A stretch of DNA of 64,000 nucleotides from Variovorax paradoxus. Lineage in GTDB: Bacteria; Pseudomonadota; Gammaproteobacteria; Burkholderiales; Burkholderiaceae_C. The position numbers and the translations under genes are program-made. The DNA is taken from NCBI RefSeq assembly GCF_009498455.1, contig NZ_CP045644.1, positions 5,211,001-5,275,000 of the forward strand. The letters run 5' to 3'. Positions within the stretch are counted from its first letter, which is position 1; every line of letters begins with the position of its first letter. Below, one piece after another: positions 40,838-50,389 of the stretch. Below the pieces are notes generated by a model. That model was given only the letters and a program-made list of their open reading frames with translations. It was not told where the DNA came from and made no database searches.

Positions 40838-41409
40838 CCACTGCAGGACGCACGACGGATTGGGGCGACGCAGAAGCGGCGCTGCGCAGCCTGTTCCTTC
40901 GCGGGCTCGGGGGCGACGCTGACGCGTACCGCGAGTTTCTGCAGAAGCTCAGCGCGCACCTGCGCGCCTTTCTGGGCAAGCGCCTCTTCGGCTGGCCCGA
41001 TGAAGTGGAAGACCTTGTCCAGGAATGCCTGCTCGCCATGCACAACCAGCGCCACACGTACCAGACCGACCAGCCGTTGACGGCCTGGGTGCATGCGATT
41101 GCGCGCTACAAGATGATCGACCTGCTGCGCGCCAAGTCGGTCCGCGAAGACCTGCATGACCCGCTGGACGACGACCTGGCCGTGTTCGCCGAATCCGCCA
41201 CCGAGGCCAGCGACGCGAAGCGCGACCTCGGCGGCCTGCTGCAGACTTTGCCCGAACGCCAGCGTCTGCCGATCGTGCACGTGAAGATCGACGGCCTCTC
41301 GGTGGCCGAGACGGCGCGCCTCACGGGCATGTCGGAGTCGGCGGTGAAGGTCGGCATCCACCGCGGCCTGAAAGCCCTGGCCGCGAAGTTCGCAGGTGGA
41401 GCCTCATGA
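40828..41409 (+). CDS. ECF-family sigma factor with NrsF-type partner
   Basis: 193 residues. Region sigma2: [32 protein letters not shown] and [22 protein letters not shown]. Region sigma4: [44 protein letters not shown]. The stop overlaps the next gene (ATGA), which encodes the likely anti-sigma. Caulobacter SigF, with the same kind of partner, responds to oxidative and heavy-metal stress; whether this one does is unknown. The exact start is uncertain. Confidence 0.9.
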   Translation: MARTTAGRTTDWGDAEAALRSLFLRGLGGDADAYREFLQKLSAHLRAFLGKRLFGWPDEVEDLVQECLLAMHNQRHTYQTDQPLTAWVHAIARYKMIDLLRAKSVREDLHDPLDDDLAVFAESATEASDAKRDLGGLLQTLPERQRLPIVHVKIDGLSVAETARLTGMSESAVKVGIHRGLKALAAKFAGGAS

Positions 41410-42047
41410 AGACCGACGACCTCATCGACCTGCTGGCCGCCGGCGACGTGGCCGTGCAGCGTCGCAGCGCCAGCGGGCGCATCGGGTGGGCGGTGCTTGC
41501 GGCGCTCCCGCTGTCTTTCGTGATCCTGTTCGCCGCGTACGGGCTGCGGCGCGATCTGGTGCAGGCGATGTTCTGGCCGATGTTCTGGGTCAAGGTGCTG
41601 TTTCCGCTGTGCGTCGCGGCCGCCGCCTTCGTGACGCTGCAGCGGCTGGCCCGGCCCGGCGTGCGTGTGCGTCACGCGTGGTGGGGCGGGGTGCTGCCGG
41701 TGCTGGGAATCTGGGCGCTGGCGGCGCTCGCCTGGTTTTCACTGCCGGCCGAGGAGCGCATGCCGTCGCTGATGGGGCAGTCGTGGCGCATCTGTGCGTT
41801 GAGCATCGGCGTGATGGCACTGCCCGTGTTCGCGGCCACCTTCGTGGCGCTGCGCGGGTTGGCGCCGACGCGGCCCGGGTGGGCGGGTGCTGCGGCAGGG
41901 GCGCTGGCCGGCGGGCTCGGCGCGGCGGTCTATGCGCTGCGCTGCCCCGAACTCACGGCGCCGTTCCTGGCGGTCTGGTATGTGAGCGGAATCGCCGTAC
42001 CGATGCTGCTGGGCGCGGCACTGGGGCCGCGCCTGCTGCGCTGGTAG
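41406..42047 (+). CDS. NrsF/DUF1109-family membrane anti-sigma factor
   Basis: 213 residues with a short cytoplasmic N-terminus ([17 protein letters not shown]) and six hydrophobic helices, the NrsF/DUF1109 layout: [39 protein letters not shown] and so on, with the final helix ending [13 protein letters not shown]. The family has paired Cys in some members; here single Cys residues occur in the helices. It is translationally coupled to the sigma gene and should hold that sigma at the membrane. Confidence 0.88.
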   Translation: MKTDDLIDLLAAGDVAVQRRSASGRIGWAVLAALPLSFVILFAAYGLRRDLVQAMFWPMFWVKVLFPLCVAAAAFVTLQRLARPGVRVRHAWWGGVLPVLGIWALAALAWFSLPAEERMPSLMGQSWRICALSIGVMALPVFAATFVALRGLAPTRPGWAGAAAGALAGGLGAAVYALRCPELTAPFLAVWYVSGIAVPMLLGAALGPRLLRW

Positions 42048-42060
42048 CGGGGGCGCTGTT

Positions 42061-43575
42061 TCAGCGCTTCTTGCTGCCGAAGATCCCGCCCAGCACGCCG
42101 CGCAAGATCTCCTTGCCCACCGACGTGCCCATGGTGCGCACCGCCGACTTGGCCATGGTCTGCACGAGGCCGTCGCGCTTGCCCCCGCGCGGGCCGGTGC
42201 TGCCGAAGAGCATGTCGTTGAGCATGCCGCCCATGCCGGACGATTCTTCCGCTGCCGCGGCCCCGCCCTTGGCGCCCGCAGCCGGCGCATCGGGTGCGCT
42301 CTCGGCGCGGCCCTTGAGCTTTTCGTAGGCCGATTCGCGGTCGACTGTCTTCTCGTACACGCCGGCCACCAGCGAGTTGGCAATCAGCGCCTTGCGCTGG
42401 TCGGGCGTGATCGGGCCGAGCTGGCTGCCCGGCGGCAGCACGTACACGCGCTCGGTGATGCTCGGACGGCCCTTGGAATCCAGGAAGCTCACCAGCGCCT
42501 CGCCCACGGCGAGTTCGGTGATGGCGGTCTCGATGTCCAGGCCGGGCTTCTGGCGCATGGTGCTGGCAGCAGCCTTCACGGCCTTCTGGTCGCGCGGCGT
42601 GAAGGCGCGCAGCGCGTGCTGCACGCGGTTGCCCAGTTGGGCCAGCACCGAGTCGGGAATGTCGAGCGGGTTCTGGGTGACGAAGTACACGCCGACGCCC
42701 TTGGAGCGCACCAGCCGCACCACCAGTTCGATGCGTTCGACCAGCGCCTTGGGCGCCTCGTTGAACAGCAGGTGGGCCTCGTCGAAGAAGAAGGCCAGCT
42801 TCGGCTGCTCGGGGTCGCCGATTTCGGGCAACTGCTCAAAGAGCTCGGACAGCATCCACAGCAAGAAGGTGGCGTACAGGCGCGGCGAGTTCATGAGCTT
42901 GTCGGCCGCCAGGATGTTCACCACCCCCTTGCCGCCCACCGTCTGCATGAAGTCGGAGATGTTGAGCATCGGCTCGCCGAAGAACTTGTCGCCGCCCTGG
43001 GTCTCGATCTGCAGCAGGCCGCGCTGAATGGCGCCCACGCTGGCGGCGCTGATGTTGCCGTACTCGGTGGTGAACTGGCTCGCGTTTTCGCCCACATGCT
43101 GCAGCATGGCGCGCAGGTCTTTCAGGTCGAGCAGCAGCATGCCGTTGTCGTCGGCGATCTTGAACACCAGGTTCAGCACACCGGCCTGGGTTTCGTTCAC
43201 GTCGAGCATGCGGCCCAGGAGCAGCGGACCCATGTCGGACACCGTGGCCCGCACCGGATGGCCCTGTTCGCCGAACACGTCCCACAGGGTGACGGGGCAG
43301 GCGGCGGGCTCGGGCACCTCGATGCCGCGTTCCTTGAGCGTGGCGGCCAGCTTTTCGCCGACGGCGCCTTTCTGGCTGATGCCGGTCAGGTCGCCCTTGA
43401 CGTCGGCCATGAACACCGGCACGCCGATGTTCGACAGCTGCTCGGCGATGGTCTGGAGCGAGACGGTCTTGCCGGTGCCGGTGGCGCCGGTGATCAGGCC
43501 GTGGCGGTTGGCCAGGCCGGGCAGGAGGGCGCACTCGATGGTGTCGTGGCGTGCGATCAGAAGGGGGTCGGCCAT
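42061..43575 (-). CDS. HerA-like DUF853 ATPase (YjgR type)
   Basis: 504 residues. Walker A is GATGTGKT (30-37) and the Walker B-like strand is [17 protein letters not shown]. The family, exemplified by E. coli YjgR, is related to HerA/FtsK ATPases, but its substrate is unknown. [20 protein letters not shown] and the disordered Gly/Ala-rich stretch before the C-terminal GGIFGSKKR are typical. It stands alone between convergent and divergent neighbours. Confidence 0.92.
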   Translation of the reverse strand: MADPLLIARHDTIECALLPGLANRHGLITGATGTGKTVSLQTIAEQLSNIGVPVFMADVKGDLTGISQKGAVGEKLAATLKERGIEVPEPAACPVTLWDVFGEQGHPVRATVSDMGPLLLGRMLDVNETQAGVLNLVFKIADDNGMLLLDLKDLRAMLQHVGENASQFTTEYGNISAASVGAIQRGLLQIETQGGDKFFGEPMLNISDFMQTVGGKGVVNILAADKLMNSPRLYATFLLWMLSELFEQLPEIGDPEQPKLAFFFDEAHLLFNEAPKALVERIELVVRLVRSKGVGVYFVTQNPLDIPDSVLAQLGNRVQHALRAFTPRDQKAVKAAASTMRQKPGLDIETAITELAVGEALVSFLDSKGRPSITERVYVLPPGSQLGPITPDQRKALIANSLVAGVYEKTVDRESAYEKLKGRAESAPDAPAAGAKGGAAAAEESSGMGGMLNDMLFGSTGPRGGKRDGLVQTMAKSAVRTMGTSVGKEILRGVLGGIFGSKKR

Positions 43576-43625
43576 GGGGCGCTCCGGGTCGTATCGAAGC
43601 GCGCAGTCTAATCAACCGCCACTCC

Positions 43626-43680
43626 TATAATTCACGACCCCGCACGGTCGTCCAGGAAAAAAGTTCAGGAGGTTTTTTTG
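43626..43680 (+). promoter_or_regulatory. -10 box and TTG start signals of the ACP gene
   Basis: A perfect TATAAT lies at 43626-43631 with no obvious -35. AGGAGG (43667-43672) is followed after 5 bases by TTG at 43678. No ATG or GTG fits better, so the acyl-carrier gene very likely starts at TTG. This is the only clear promoter for the ten-gene operon. Confidence 0.65.
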
Positions 43681-43989
43681 TCATCGACTGCTCAGCCCCC
43701 CATTCCCGCCACTGGCGATGCATCCGAACAGTCGCCGATCGAAAAAGAGCTGGCCGTGTTGCTCGTGAACGCGCTCAATCTCGAAGTCGCGCCTGAAGAG
43801 ATCGTTCCCACCGACCCGCTGTACGGCGAAGGTCTGGGCCTCGACTCCATCGACATCCTCGAAGTCGCGCTCGAAGTTTCGCGCCGCTACGGTTTCCAGC
43901 TGCGCTCGGACGACGAGCGCAACCAGCAGATCTTCCAGTCGCTGCGTACGCTCGCGACCCACGTCGCCGAGCACCGCAGCGCCACCTGA
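43678..43989 (+). CDS. Acyl carrier protein of the lipid/aryl-polyene-type operon
   Basis: 103 residues from a TTG start. The phosphopantetheine site is Ser57 in GLGLDSIDILEVALEV. A 20-residue Pro/Ser-rich N-terminal tail precedes the four-helix bundle. It carries growing acyl chains for the ligase, reductase and dehydratase encoded downstream. The next gene starts 3 bases after the stop. Confidence 0.93.
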   Translation: MSSTAQPPIPATGDASEQSPIEKELAVLLVNALNLEVAPEEIVPTDPLYGEGLGLDSIDILEVALEVSRRYGFQLRSDDERNQQIFQSLRTLATHVAEHRSAT

Positions 43990-43992
43990 TCC

Positions 43993-44637
43993 ATGTCTCG
44001 ATGGCGACTCGTCCTCCTGCTGCTGGTGGGGGTCACGTATGCCGGCCTTTCCCACTGGATGACGCTGTTCCACGCCACCGAACCCTGGGCTGTGGTGGTG
44101 TTGCTCGGCCCGCTGTGGATCGCGGCCATGGGCTTCGCCGCCAGCTGGTTCGGCCGCTGGGGCCTCGCAGCCGCCGCGGCGATGGGCATCGGCGGTTTCT
44201 CGCTCGTCTTCCTCGGTGAGGCGGGCGACACCAACCGTCTGTATGTGCTGCAGCACGTCGGCATCAACGGCGCGCTCTGCGGCTGGTTCGGCTCGACGCT
44301 GCGCGGCAAGGGCTTGCCGCTGATCACCCAGTTCGCGCAGCGCGTGCACCCCCTGAAGGGGCACATGCTGTCGTACACGACGCATCTCACGCAGGTGTGG
44401 ACGGTGTACTTCGCCGTCGTGGTCGTCTCGTCGATCGTGGTCTACCTGACGATGTCGTTCTCGGCCTGGTCGCTCTTGGCCAACGTGCTGTCGCCGCTGA
44501 GCGTGGCCCTGCTGTTCGTGGGCGAGCACCTCGTGCGCTACCGCCTGCACCCCGAATTCGAACGCACGCGGCTCGTCGATGCGGTGCGCGCGTTCTACGG
44601 CACCTCGACGGTGGACCACGGCGCCGGCGGCCAATGA
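43993..44637 (+). CDS. COG4648-type integral membrane protein
   Basis: 214 residues with about six hydrophobic helices, starting MSRWRLVLLLLVGVTYAGLSHW. The loop ITQFAQRVHPLKGHMLSYTTHLTQVW lies near the middle. This family recurs in aryl-polyene and related acyl-lipid clusters next to the acyl carrier gene; its function is unknown. The stop overlaps the ligase start by 4 bases. Confidence 0.82.
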   Translation: MSRWRLVLLLLVGVTYAGLSHWMTLFHATEPWAVVVLLGPLWIAAMGFAASWFGRWGLAAAAAMGIGGFSLVFLGEAGDTNRLYVLQHVGINGALCGWFGSTLRGKGLPLITQFAQRVHPLKGHMLSYTTHLTQVWTVYFAVVVVSSIVVYLTMSFSAWSLLANVLSPLSVALLFVGEHLVRYRLHPEFERTRLVDAVRAFYGTSTVDHGAGGQ

Positions 44638-46373
44638 AACAGGCGCAGGCAGCCCGCGTGACCATCGACACCGCTTCTTCCTCTTTCCTGCCGCTGCTCG
44701 CGGACCGCAACCCCGACGCCCCGCTGGCCTGGCGAAGCGGCCAACCGGTCAGCGCGCGCCAGTTCCTGGCCGACGTCGCGCGCCTGGCACCCGTGCTGCC
44801 CGCCGAAGGTCCGGCCGTCAATCTGTGCCTGGACCGCTACGCCTTCGCCGTGAGCCTGGGTGCCGCGCTGGTGCGCGGCCATGCGAGTCTGCTGCCACCC
44901 GATGCGCGGCCCGACACGCTGGCGCGCCTGACCGAAACTGGCGGTCCGCATCTGTTTGCGCTGACCGACGACATCCAGCTCGACACCCCCGGCATGCGGC
45001 GCCTGCCGGTCGAGGCCGTTCCGGGGCCGGCGGGCGATGCACCGGTGCCTGTCATCGACGGCGGCCGGCATGCGGCCAGCCTGCTCACGTCGGGCTCCAC
45101 CGGCGTGCCGCAGCCGCACGCGAAAGCCTGGCGCACGCTGGTCGGCGATGTCGAAGTCGCGGTCGAGCGGCTGTGCCGCGTGCTGCAGCGGCCCACGCTC
45201 GAAGGGCTCACGCTGGTCGCGACCGTGCCGGTGCAACACAGCTACGGGCTCGAGTCCTCGGTGCTGCTCGCGATGCTCGGCGGCGCGGCCTTCGAAACCG
45301 GGCGACCGTTCTTCCCGGCCGACGTCGCGAAGGCGCTGGCCTCGGTGCCGCGCCCGCGCGCACTGGTGACCACGCCGTTCCATCTGAAGACGCTGCTGCT
45401 GTCGGGCATCGAGTTACCGTCGGTCGACCTGATCCTGTCGGCCACCGCGCCGCTGTCGCCGCAACTGGCCTTGCAGGCCGAGCAGGCACTGGGCGGGGTG
45501 CTGCTCGAAATCTACGGCAGCACCGAATCGGGCCAGGTGGCGACGCGCCGCACGACCGACAGCGAGATCTGGGAAACCTTCGGCGAGATCCGCGTGCACG
45601 CGGAGCCGGGGGAGGGCGACGGCCCCGAGCGCTTCATCTTCAGCGGCGACTTCATCCCCGAACCCACGCCGATGGCCGACGTGCTCGAACTGCTCGACGC
45701 ACGGCGCTTCCGGCTGTTCGGCCGCGCCAACGATTTGATTCACGTCGCCGGGCGGCGCAGCTCGCTGGCGCACCTGAACTACCACCTCAACAGCATCGCG
45801 GGCGTCGAAGACGGGGCCTTCTGGCTGCCCGACGAGGTGGCCGACGGCGTGGTGCGCCCGGTGGCGTTCGTCGTCGCGCCGACGCTGTCGGCGACCGACA
45901 TCATTGCTGCATTGCGGCAACGCCTGGAACCCGTGTTCGTGCCGCGCCGCGTGGTGCAGGTCAAGGCCTTCCCGCGCGAAGGCACGGGCAAGCTCACGGT
46001 GCGGGCGCTGCGCGAATTTGCGCTGGCCCAACTCGCCGACGACCAGACGCCGGTGCAGATGGCGCACACGGTGCCGGTCGACCATCCGGCCTTCGCCGGC
46101 CATTTCCCCGGCCAGCCGCTGGTGCCCGGCGCGTTGCTGCTGGCCGAAGTCATGGAGGTCGTGCGGCGTGTGCCGGCCTTGTCGGCGCGGCTCGGCCCGA
46201 GCCCGACGCTGGCGGCCGCCAAGTTCCTTGCGCCGGTGCGGCCCGGCAGCACGCTCTCCATCGAGCTGCAGCCGGAGGCCGGCACCGGCCGCGGCGTGCG
46301 CTTCGACGTGCGCTGCGACGGCGTGGTGGCTGTCACCGGCCGCTGGACGGCTGTGCCAGAGTCGGCGCAATGA
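44634..46373 (+). CDS. Acyl-AMP ligase fused to a FabZ/FabA-like dehydratase
   Basis: 579 residues. The N-terminal two thirds is an ANL adenylating enzyme: phosphate loop LLTSGSTGVPQPHAK, EIYGSTESGQVATRRT, the core/hinge GRANDLIHVAGRR and the catalytic Lys in REGTGKLTVRAL. From about residue 475 a hotdog 3-hydroxyacyl-ACP dehydratase follows (DHPAFAGHFPGQPLVPG, catalytic His about 484). The ligase probably loads an aryl or acyl starter on the ACP. In many clusters these are two genes. The last 4 bases overlap the next gene. Confidence 0.9.
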   Translation: MKQAQAARVTIDTASSSFLPLLADRNPDAPLAWRSGQPVSARQFLADVARLAPVLPAEGPAVNLCLDRYAFAVSLGAALVRGHASLLPPDARPDTLARLTETGGPHLFALTDDIQLDTPGMRRLPVEAVPGPAGDAPVPVIDGGRHAASLLTSGSTGVPQPHAKAWRTLVGDVEVAVERLCRVLQRPTLEGLTLVATVPVQHSYGLESSVLLAMLGGAAFETGRPFFPADVAKALASVPRPRALVTTPFHLKTLLLSGIELPSVDLILSATAPLSPQLALQAEQALGGVLLEIYGSTESGQVATRRTTDSEIWETFGEIRVHAEPGEGDGPERFIFSGDFIPEPTPMADVLELLDARRFRLFGRANDLIHVAGRRSSLAHLNYHLNSIAGVEDGAFWLPDEVADGVVRPVAFVVAPTLSATDIIAALRQRLEPVFVPRRVVQVKAFPREGTGKLTVRALREFALAQLADDQTPVQMAHTVPVDHPAFAGHFPGQPLVPGALLLAEVMEVVRRVPALSARLGPSPTLAAAKFLAPVRPGSTLSIELQPEAGTGRGVRFDVRCDGVVAVTGRWTAVPESAQ

Positions 46374-47380
46374 AGCACACCGACGCCGAGACGCGCGCCC
46401 TGGACGAAGCGGCGCGGCAGACTGCCCGCCCGACGGCGCAGCAGGGCGACTGGGCGCGCGCGCCCGAGCGCAGCAACATGCTGGCGCTGCGCTTCATCTG
46501 CCTGATGGCGCTGGTGTGCGGGCGCCATGTCACGCGGCTGCTGCTGCCGCCGATCAGCCTGTACTTCCTGCTGTTTGCGCCCGCGCCGCGCCGCCATATC
46601 AAGCGCTACCTGTTCCGCGCCATCGGTCCGCGTGCGGGCTGGGTCGACGGCTACCGTTTGCTGCACGCGTTTTCTTCGACCGTGCTCGACCGCGTGTACT
46701 TCCTGCGCGGGCGCATGGACCTGTTCAAGCTGAAGATCGAAGGCAACGCCCCCATCGAGGCCGAGGTGGCCGAAGGGCGGGGCGCTTTCCTGCTCGGCGC
46801 GCACATCGGCAGCTTCGAGGTGCTTGGCGCCTGCAAGCAGCAGGCGCCCCAGAACCACCTGCGGCTGGCGATGCTGATGTATCCCGACAACGCGCAGCGC
46901 ATCACCGCCATCCTGAACGCGATCGCGCTGCCCGAGATGCGGCCGCACGTGATCTCGCTGGGCCGCCCGCACTCCATGCTCGCGCTGCGCGACTGGCTCG
47001 ATGGCGGCGGCCTCGGCGGCATGCTCGCCGACCGCACGCTGCCGGGCAGCGAGGAGCAGCCGGCGAACCAGCGCGGCAACAACATCGTGCTGCCTTTTCT
47101 GGGGCAGCCGGCCGTCTTCAACGACGGTCCGTTCCGGCTTGCGGCGCTGTTGCGCCGCAAGGTGTTCTTCATGGCCGGCATGTACGGCGGCGGTGCCCGC
47201 TACGATGTCCGGTTCGACCCGCTGGCCGACTTCGGCACGCCGTTCGCCGATGCCGCGGAGCGTGAACGCCGCATCCGCAGCGCGGTCGAAGCCTATGTGG
47301 CCCGCCTCGAGGCGCTGTGCCGCGCCTACCCGTACAACTGGTTCAACTTTCATGATTTCTGGCTCGAAGATGCGGCTTGA
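46370..47380 (+). CDS. LpxL/HtrB-like lysophospholipid acyltransferase
   Basis: 336 residues. The membrane-associated N-terminus (LRFICLMALVCGRHVTRLLLPPISLYFLLF) precedes the acyltransferase fold with the H-x4-E motif at His145-Glu150 (GAHIGSFEVLG). GMLADRTLPGSEEQPANQRGNNIVLPFLGQPAVFNDGPFRLA is the typical second half. It probably transfers the finished acyl/aryl chain to a lipid acceptor. The start overlaps the ligase stop. Confidence 0.9.
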   Translation: MKHTDAETRALDEAARQTARPTAQQGDWARAPERSNMLALRFICLMALVCGRHVTRLLLPPISLYFLLFAPAPRRHIKRYLFRAIGPRAGWVDGYRLLHAFSSTVLDRVYFLRGRMDLFKLKIEGNAPIEAEVAEGRGAFLLGAHIGSFEVLGACKQQAPQNHLRLAMLMYPDNAQRITAILNAIALPEMRPHVISLGRPHSMLALRDWLDGGGLGGMLADRTLPGSEEQPANQRGNNIVLPFLGQPAVFNDGPFRLAALLRRKVFFMAGMYGGGARYDVRFDPLADFGTPFADAAERERRIRSAVEAYVARLEALCRAYPYNWFNFHDFWLEDAA

Positions 47381-47987
47381 TCGGCTTTGCAAGGTGTTGG
47401 TGCTCGCCGTGGCTTTCTGCGCCGCGCCGGCGTGGGCGGCGTTCGACCTGCCCGAACTGATGGGCCTGCTGTCCAAGCAGAAAAGCGGCGAAGCGCGCTT
47501 CACCGAACAACGCTTCGTGCACGGCCTCGAAGGCCCGCTCGACGCGAGCGGCACGCTGAGCTTCGAAGCGCCCGACAAGCTGGTGCGTCGCACGCTCTCG
47601 CCGCGCATCGAAACCATGGCGGTCGACGGCAACACGCTGACCTTGTCGCGCGGCAACCGCAACCGCACCCTCGCGCTGGACAGCATGCCCGAGCTGCTGG
47701 GCCTGGTCGAAGCCATGCGCGGCACCCTGACCGGCGACGGCACCACGTTGCAGCGCTATTTCAAGAGCACCGTGTCCGGCGCCGCCAACCAGTGGACGCT
47801 CGACCTGACCCCCAATGACAGTCGTCTGGCCGCGCAGGTGCGCAGCATGCGCATCACGGGCCGCGGCGGCGAGGTGCTGGGGCTGGAGATGGAGTTCGTG
47901 GGCGGCGACCGCTCGGTCATGAACATCTCGCCCAAAGCCGCCCCGTCGGCGGTGCCGGCCAGCGCCCCCGGGCGCGCGACGCCGTGA
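47370..47987 (+). CDS. LolA-like outer-membrane lipoprotein carrier-family protein
   Basis: 205 residues from ATG 47370, inside the end of the previous gene; an in-frame ATG at 47352 is less likely. The signal peptide is LCKVLVLAVAFCAAPAWA. The mature part shows the LolA-type half barrel: GEARFTEQRFVHGLEGPLDASGTLSFEAPDKLVRRT, then METxxxDGNTLT-like TMAVDGNTLTLSRG. It probably ferries the lipid product across the periplasm with the MMPL exporter. The C-terminus is a Pro/Ala tail. Confidence 0.85.
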   Translation: MRLDRLCKVLVLAVAFCAAPAWAAFDLPELMGLLSKQKSGEARFTEQRFVHGLEGPLDASGTLSFEAPDKLVRRTLSPRIETMAVDGNTLTLSRGNRNRTLALDSMPELLGLVEAMRGTLTGDGTTLQRYFKSTVSGAANQWTLDLTPNDSRLAAQVRSMRITGRGGEVLGLEMEFVGGDRSVMNISPKAAPSAVPASAPGRATP

Positions 47988-50389
47988 GCCTGGCGCAGGC
48001 GGGCGGGCCGCCCGGGTGGTCGCGCCGCATCGTCGTTCTTCTGGCGTGGCTGCTGGTCGTGGGCCTGGGCGCGGTCGTCATCGCGCGCACCCAGATCGGC
48101 GCCGACCTGTCGGCTTTTCTCCCCAAGAGCCCGGACCTGCGCCAGCGCGTGCTGATCGAGCAGCTGCAAAGCGGCGTCGCCTCGCGCACGCTGATGCTGG
48201 GTTTCGAGGGCGGCAGCGTCGAACAGCGCGCTGAAGTCTCGCGCGCCGTCGGCAAGGCGATGCGCGAGAGCAAGCTCTTCGACCTGGTGCAGAACGGCGA
48301 CGTGAGCGACTGGAGCGAGGCCGGCACCTGGGTGTTCGAGCACCGCTACCAGCTGTCGTCCGGCGTGATGCCAGGGCAGTTCACGGTGGCCGGGCTGCGC
48401 GACGCCATCATCGACACGCTGTCGATGCTCGGCACGCCGGCCGGCAACGCGATCAAGCCCTTGCTCGACCGCGACCCGACCGGCGAAACCCAGCGCGTCG
48501 CGATGGAGCTGGTGCCGGCGAGCGCACCGCGCAGCGAAGGCGGCGTCTGGATGTCGCGCGACGCGCCGCGTGCGCTCATGATCGCCACGACGCGTGCGGC
48601 CGGCGGCGACCTCGATGCGCAGGCCGTCGCCATCGCGCGTGTGCAGGCCGCCTATGAAGCTGCCGCGCGCGGCATGGGGGAGGCTTCGCCCAAGCTGCTG
48701 CTGAGCGGAGCGCCCGTGTTCTCGGTGATGAGCCGCGAAAAGATCAAGACCGAGGCCATGCACCTCGCGGTGGTCGGCGGCATCGTCATGAGCGTGTTGC
48801 TGCTGCTGGCTTTTGCCTCGCCGCGCGCGCTCGTCATCGCCTTTTTGCCGGTGGCCACGGGCGTGGTGGTCGGCACGGCGTCGGTCAGCCTCGTGTTCGG
48901 CTCGGTGCACGGGCTCACGCTGGGCTTCGGCAGCACGCTGATCGGCGAAACGGTCGACTACGCCATCTATTACCTGATCCAGGCGCGCGGCGCGGCCGTG
49001 GCCGGCACCGGCTGGCAACGCTGGCGCGAGGTGCATTGGCCCACGGTGCGCCTGGGCCTGCTGACCTCCGTGTGCGGCTTTGCGGCGCTGGTGTTCTCGG
49101 GCTTCCCGGGGCTGGCGCAGCTGGGCGTGTTCTCGATCGCCGGGCTGGTGTCGGCCGCATTGGCCACGCGCTACGTGCTGCCGGTGCTGGCGCCCGATGG
49201 CGCGACCGGCATGGGCATGCGTCGGCACATGGCACGGCTGGCCGGCCTGCTGGTGCGTGGCCTGCCGCGCCTGCGCTGGCCGCTGGCGGCACTCGGCGTC
49301 GCTGCGCTGGCGCTGGTGCTGTGGCAGGGCGGCCATCTGTGGCGCGCCGACCTGAGCGCGATGAGCCCGGTGCCGCGCTCGGCCCAGCTGCTCGACGAGA
49401 TGCTGCGCAAGGACATCGGCGCCAGCGACGGCGGTGTGCTGGTCGTGGCCTTCGGCGACGACGAACAGGCCGCGCTGCGCCACACCGAGGCCGCGGCCGC
49501 GCGCCTCGACGCCTTGGTCGACAAGGGCGAGCTCAGCGGCTACGAAACCGTGACCCGCGTGCTGCCGAGCGTGGCGGCGCAGACCGCGCGCCTGGCCAGC
49601 CTGCCCGATGCCGACACGCTGCGCGCCAACCTGGTCGAAGCGACGAAGGGCTTGCCGTTGCCGGCCTCCCGGCTCGGTGCCTTCGTGACCGATGTGGAGG
49701 CCGCGCGCAAGCAGGCGCCCGTGCAGCGCGCCGACCTGATGGGCGGCCCGCTGGGTTCCGTGGTCAACACGCTGATGTACGAACGGCCGGGCGGTGGCTG
49801 GTCCACGCTGGTCGTGCTGCATCCCGGCCCGGGCTTCGACCAGGGGCGCCTCGAAGCCGCACTGGCCGGACTGCCCGAGGTGCAGGTGGTGGACGTCGGC
49901 CGCGAACTCGGCGGCCTCTACCAACGCTACCTGCACGAGGCCTTCGTGCAGGTGCTGCTGGGCGCGCTGGCGGTGGTGGTGCTGCTGGGCGTGTACCTGC
50001 GCTCCTGGCGCCGGCTGCTGGCCGTGTGCCAGCCGCTGCTGTTCGCGGTGGTGCTCACGCTGGGCGGCATGGCGCTAGCGCAGGCCGCGCTCGGCATCCT
50101 GCACCTCGTGGGGCTGTTGCTGATCGTCGCGGTGGGGTCGAACTACGCGCTGTTCTTCGACCAGCTGCGCACGACCGGGCGCGCCGACGAAGACACGCTG
50201 GCTTCGCTGATGCTGGCCAACCTCACGACGGTGGTGTCGTTCGGGCTGATCGCGATCTCGGACATTCCGGCGCTGTCGTCCATCGGCCGCGTGGTGGCGC
50301 CCGGCGCCTTGCTGGCGCTGCTGCTGTCGGCCGCGTTTGCACGCAACGTGGCGCCCGGGAAGGGCCCGAGTCCGCAGCGACCGCGCTGA
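47984..50389 (+). CDS. MMPL/RND-family exporter
   Basis: 801 residues from GTG 47984, which overlaps the LolA-like stop (GTGA). The MMPL layout is clear: one helix (RRIVVLLAWLLVVGLGAVVIA), a large periplasmic domain, a block of five helices (LAVVGGIVMSVLLLLAFASP, LGFGSTLIGETVDYAIYYL), a second domain and a second helix block (GLLLIVAVGSNYALFFDQL). Such exporters move lipid-like products in aryl-polyene and mycolate-type systems. Confidence 0.92.
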   Translation: MSLAQAGGPPGWSRRIVVLLAWLLVVGLGAVVIARTQIGADLSAFLPKSPDLRQRVLIEQLQSGVASRTLMLGFEGGSVEQRAEVSRAVGKAMRESKLFDLVQNGDVSDWSEAGTWVFEHRYQLSSGVMPGQFTVAGLRDAIIDTLSMLGTPAGNAIKPLLDRDPTGETQRVAMELVPASAPRSEGGVWMSRDAPRALMIATTRAAGGDLDAQAVAIARVQAAYEAAARGMGEASPKLLLSGAPVFSVMSREKIKTEAMHLAVVGGIVMSVLLLLAFASPRALVIAFLPVATGVVVGTASVSLVFGSVHGLTLGFGSTLIGETVDYAIYYLIQARGAAVAGTGWQRWREVHWPTVRLGLLTSVCGFAALVFSGFPGLAQLGVFSIAGLVSAALATRYVLPVLAPDGATGMGMRRHMARLAGLLVRGLPRLRWPLAALGVAALALVLWQGGHLWRADLSAMSPVPRSAQLLDEMLRKDIGASDGGVLVVAFGDDEQAALRHTEAAAARLDALVDKGELSGYETVTRVLPSVAAQTARLASLPDADTLRANLVEATKGLPLPASRLGAFVTDVEAARKQAPVQRADLMGGPLGSVVNTLMYERPGGGWSTLVVLHPGPGFDQGRLEAALAGLPEVQVVDVGRELGGLYQRYLHEAFVQVLLGALAVVVLLGVYLRSWRRLLAVCQPLLFAVVLTLGGMALAQAALGILHLVGLLLIVAVGSNYALFFDQLRTTGRADEDTLASLMLANLTTVVSFGLIAISDIPALSSIGRVVAPGALLALLLSAAFARNVAPGKGPSPQRPR

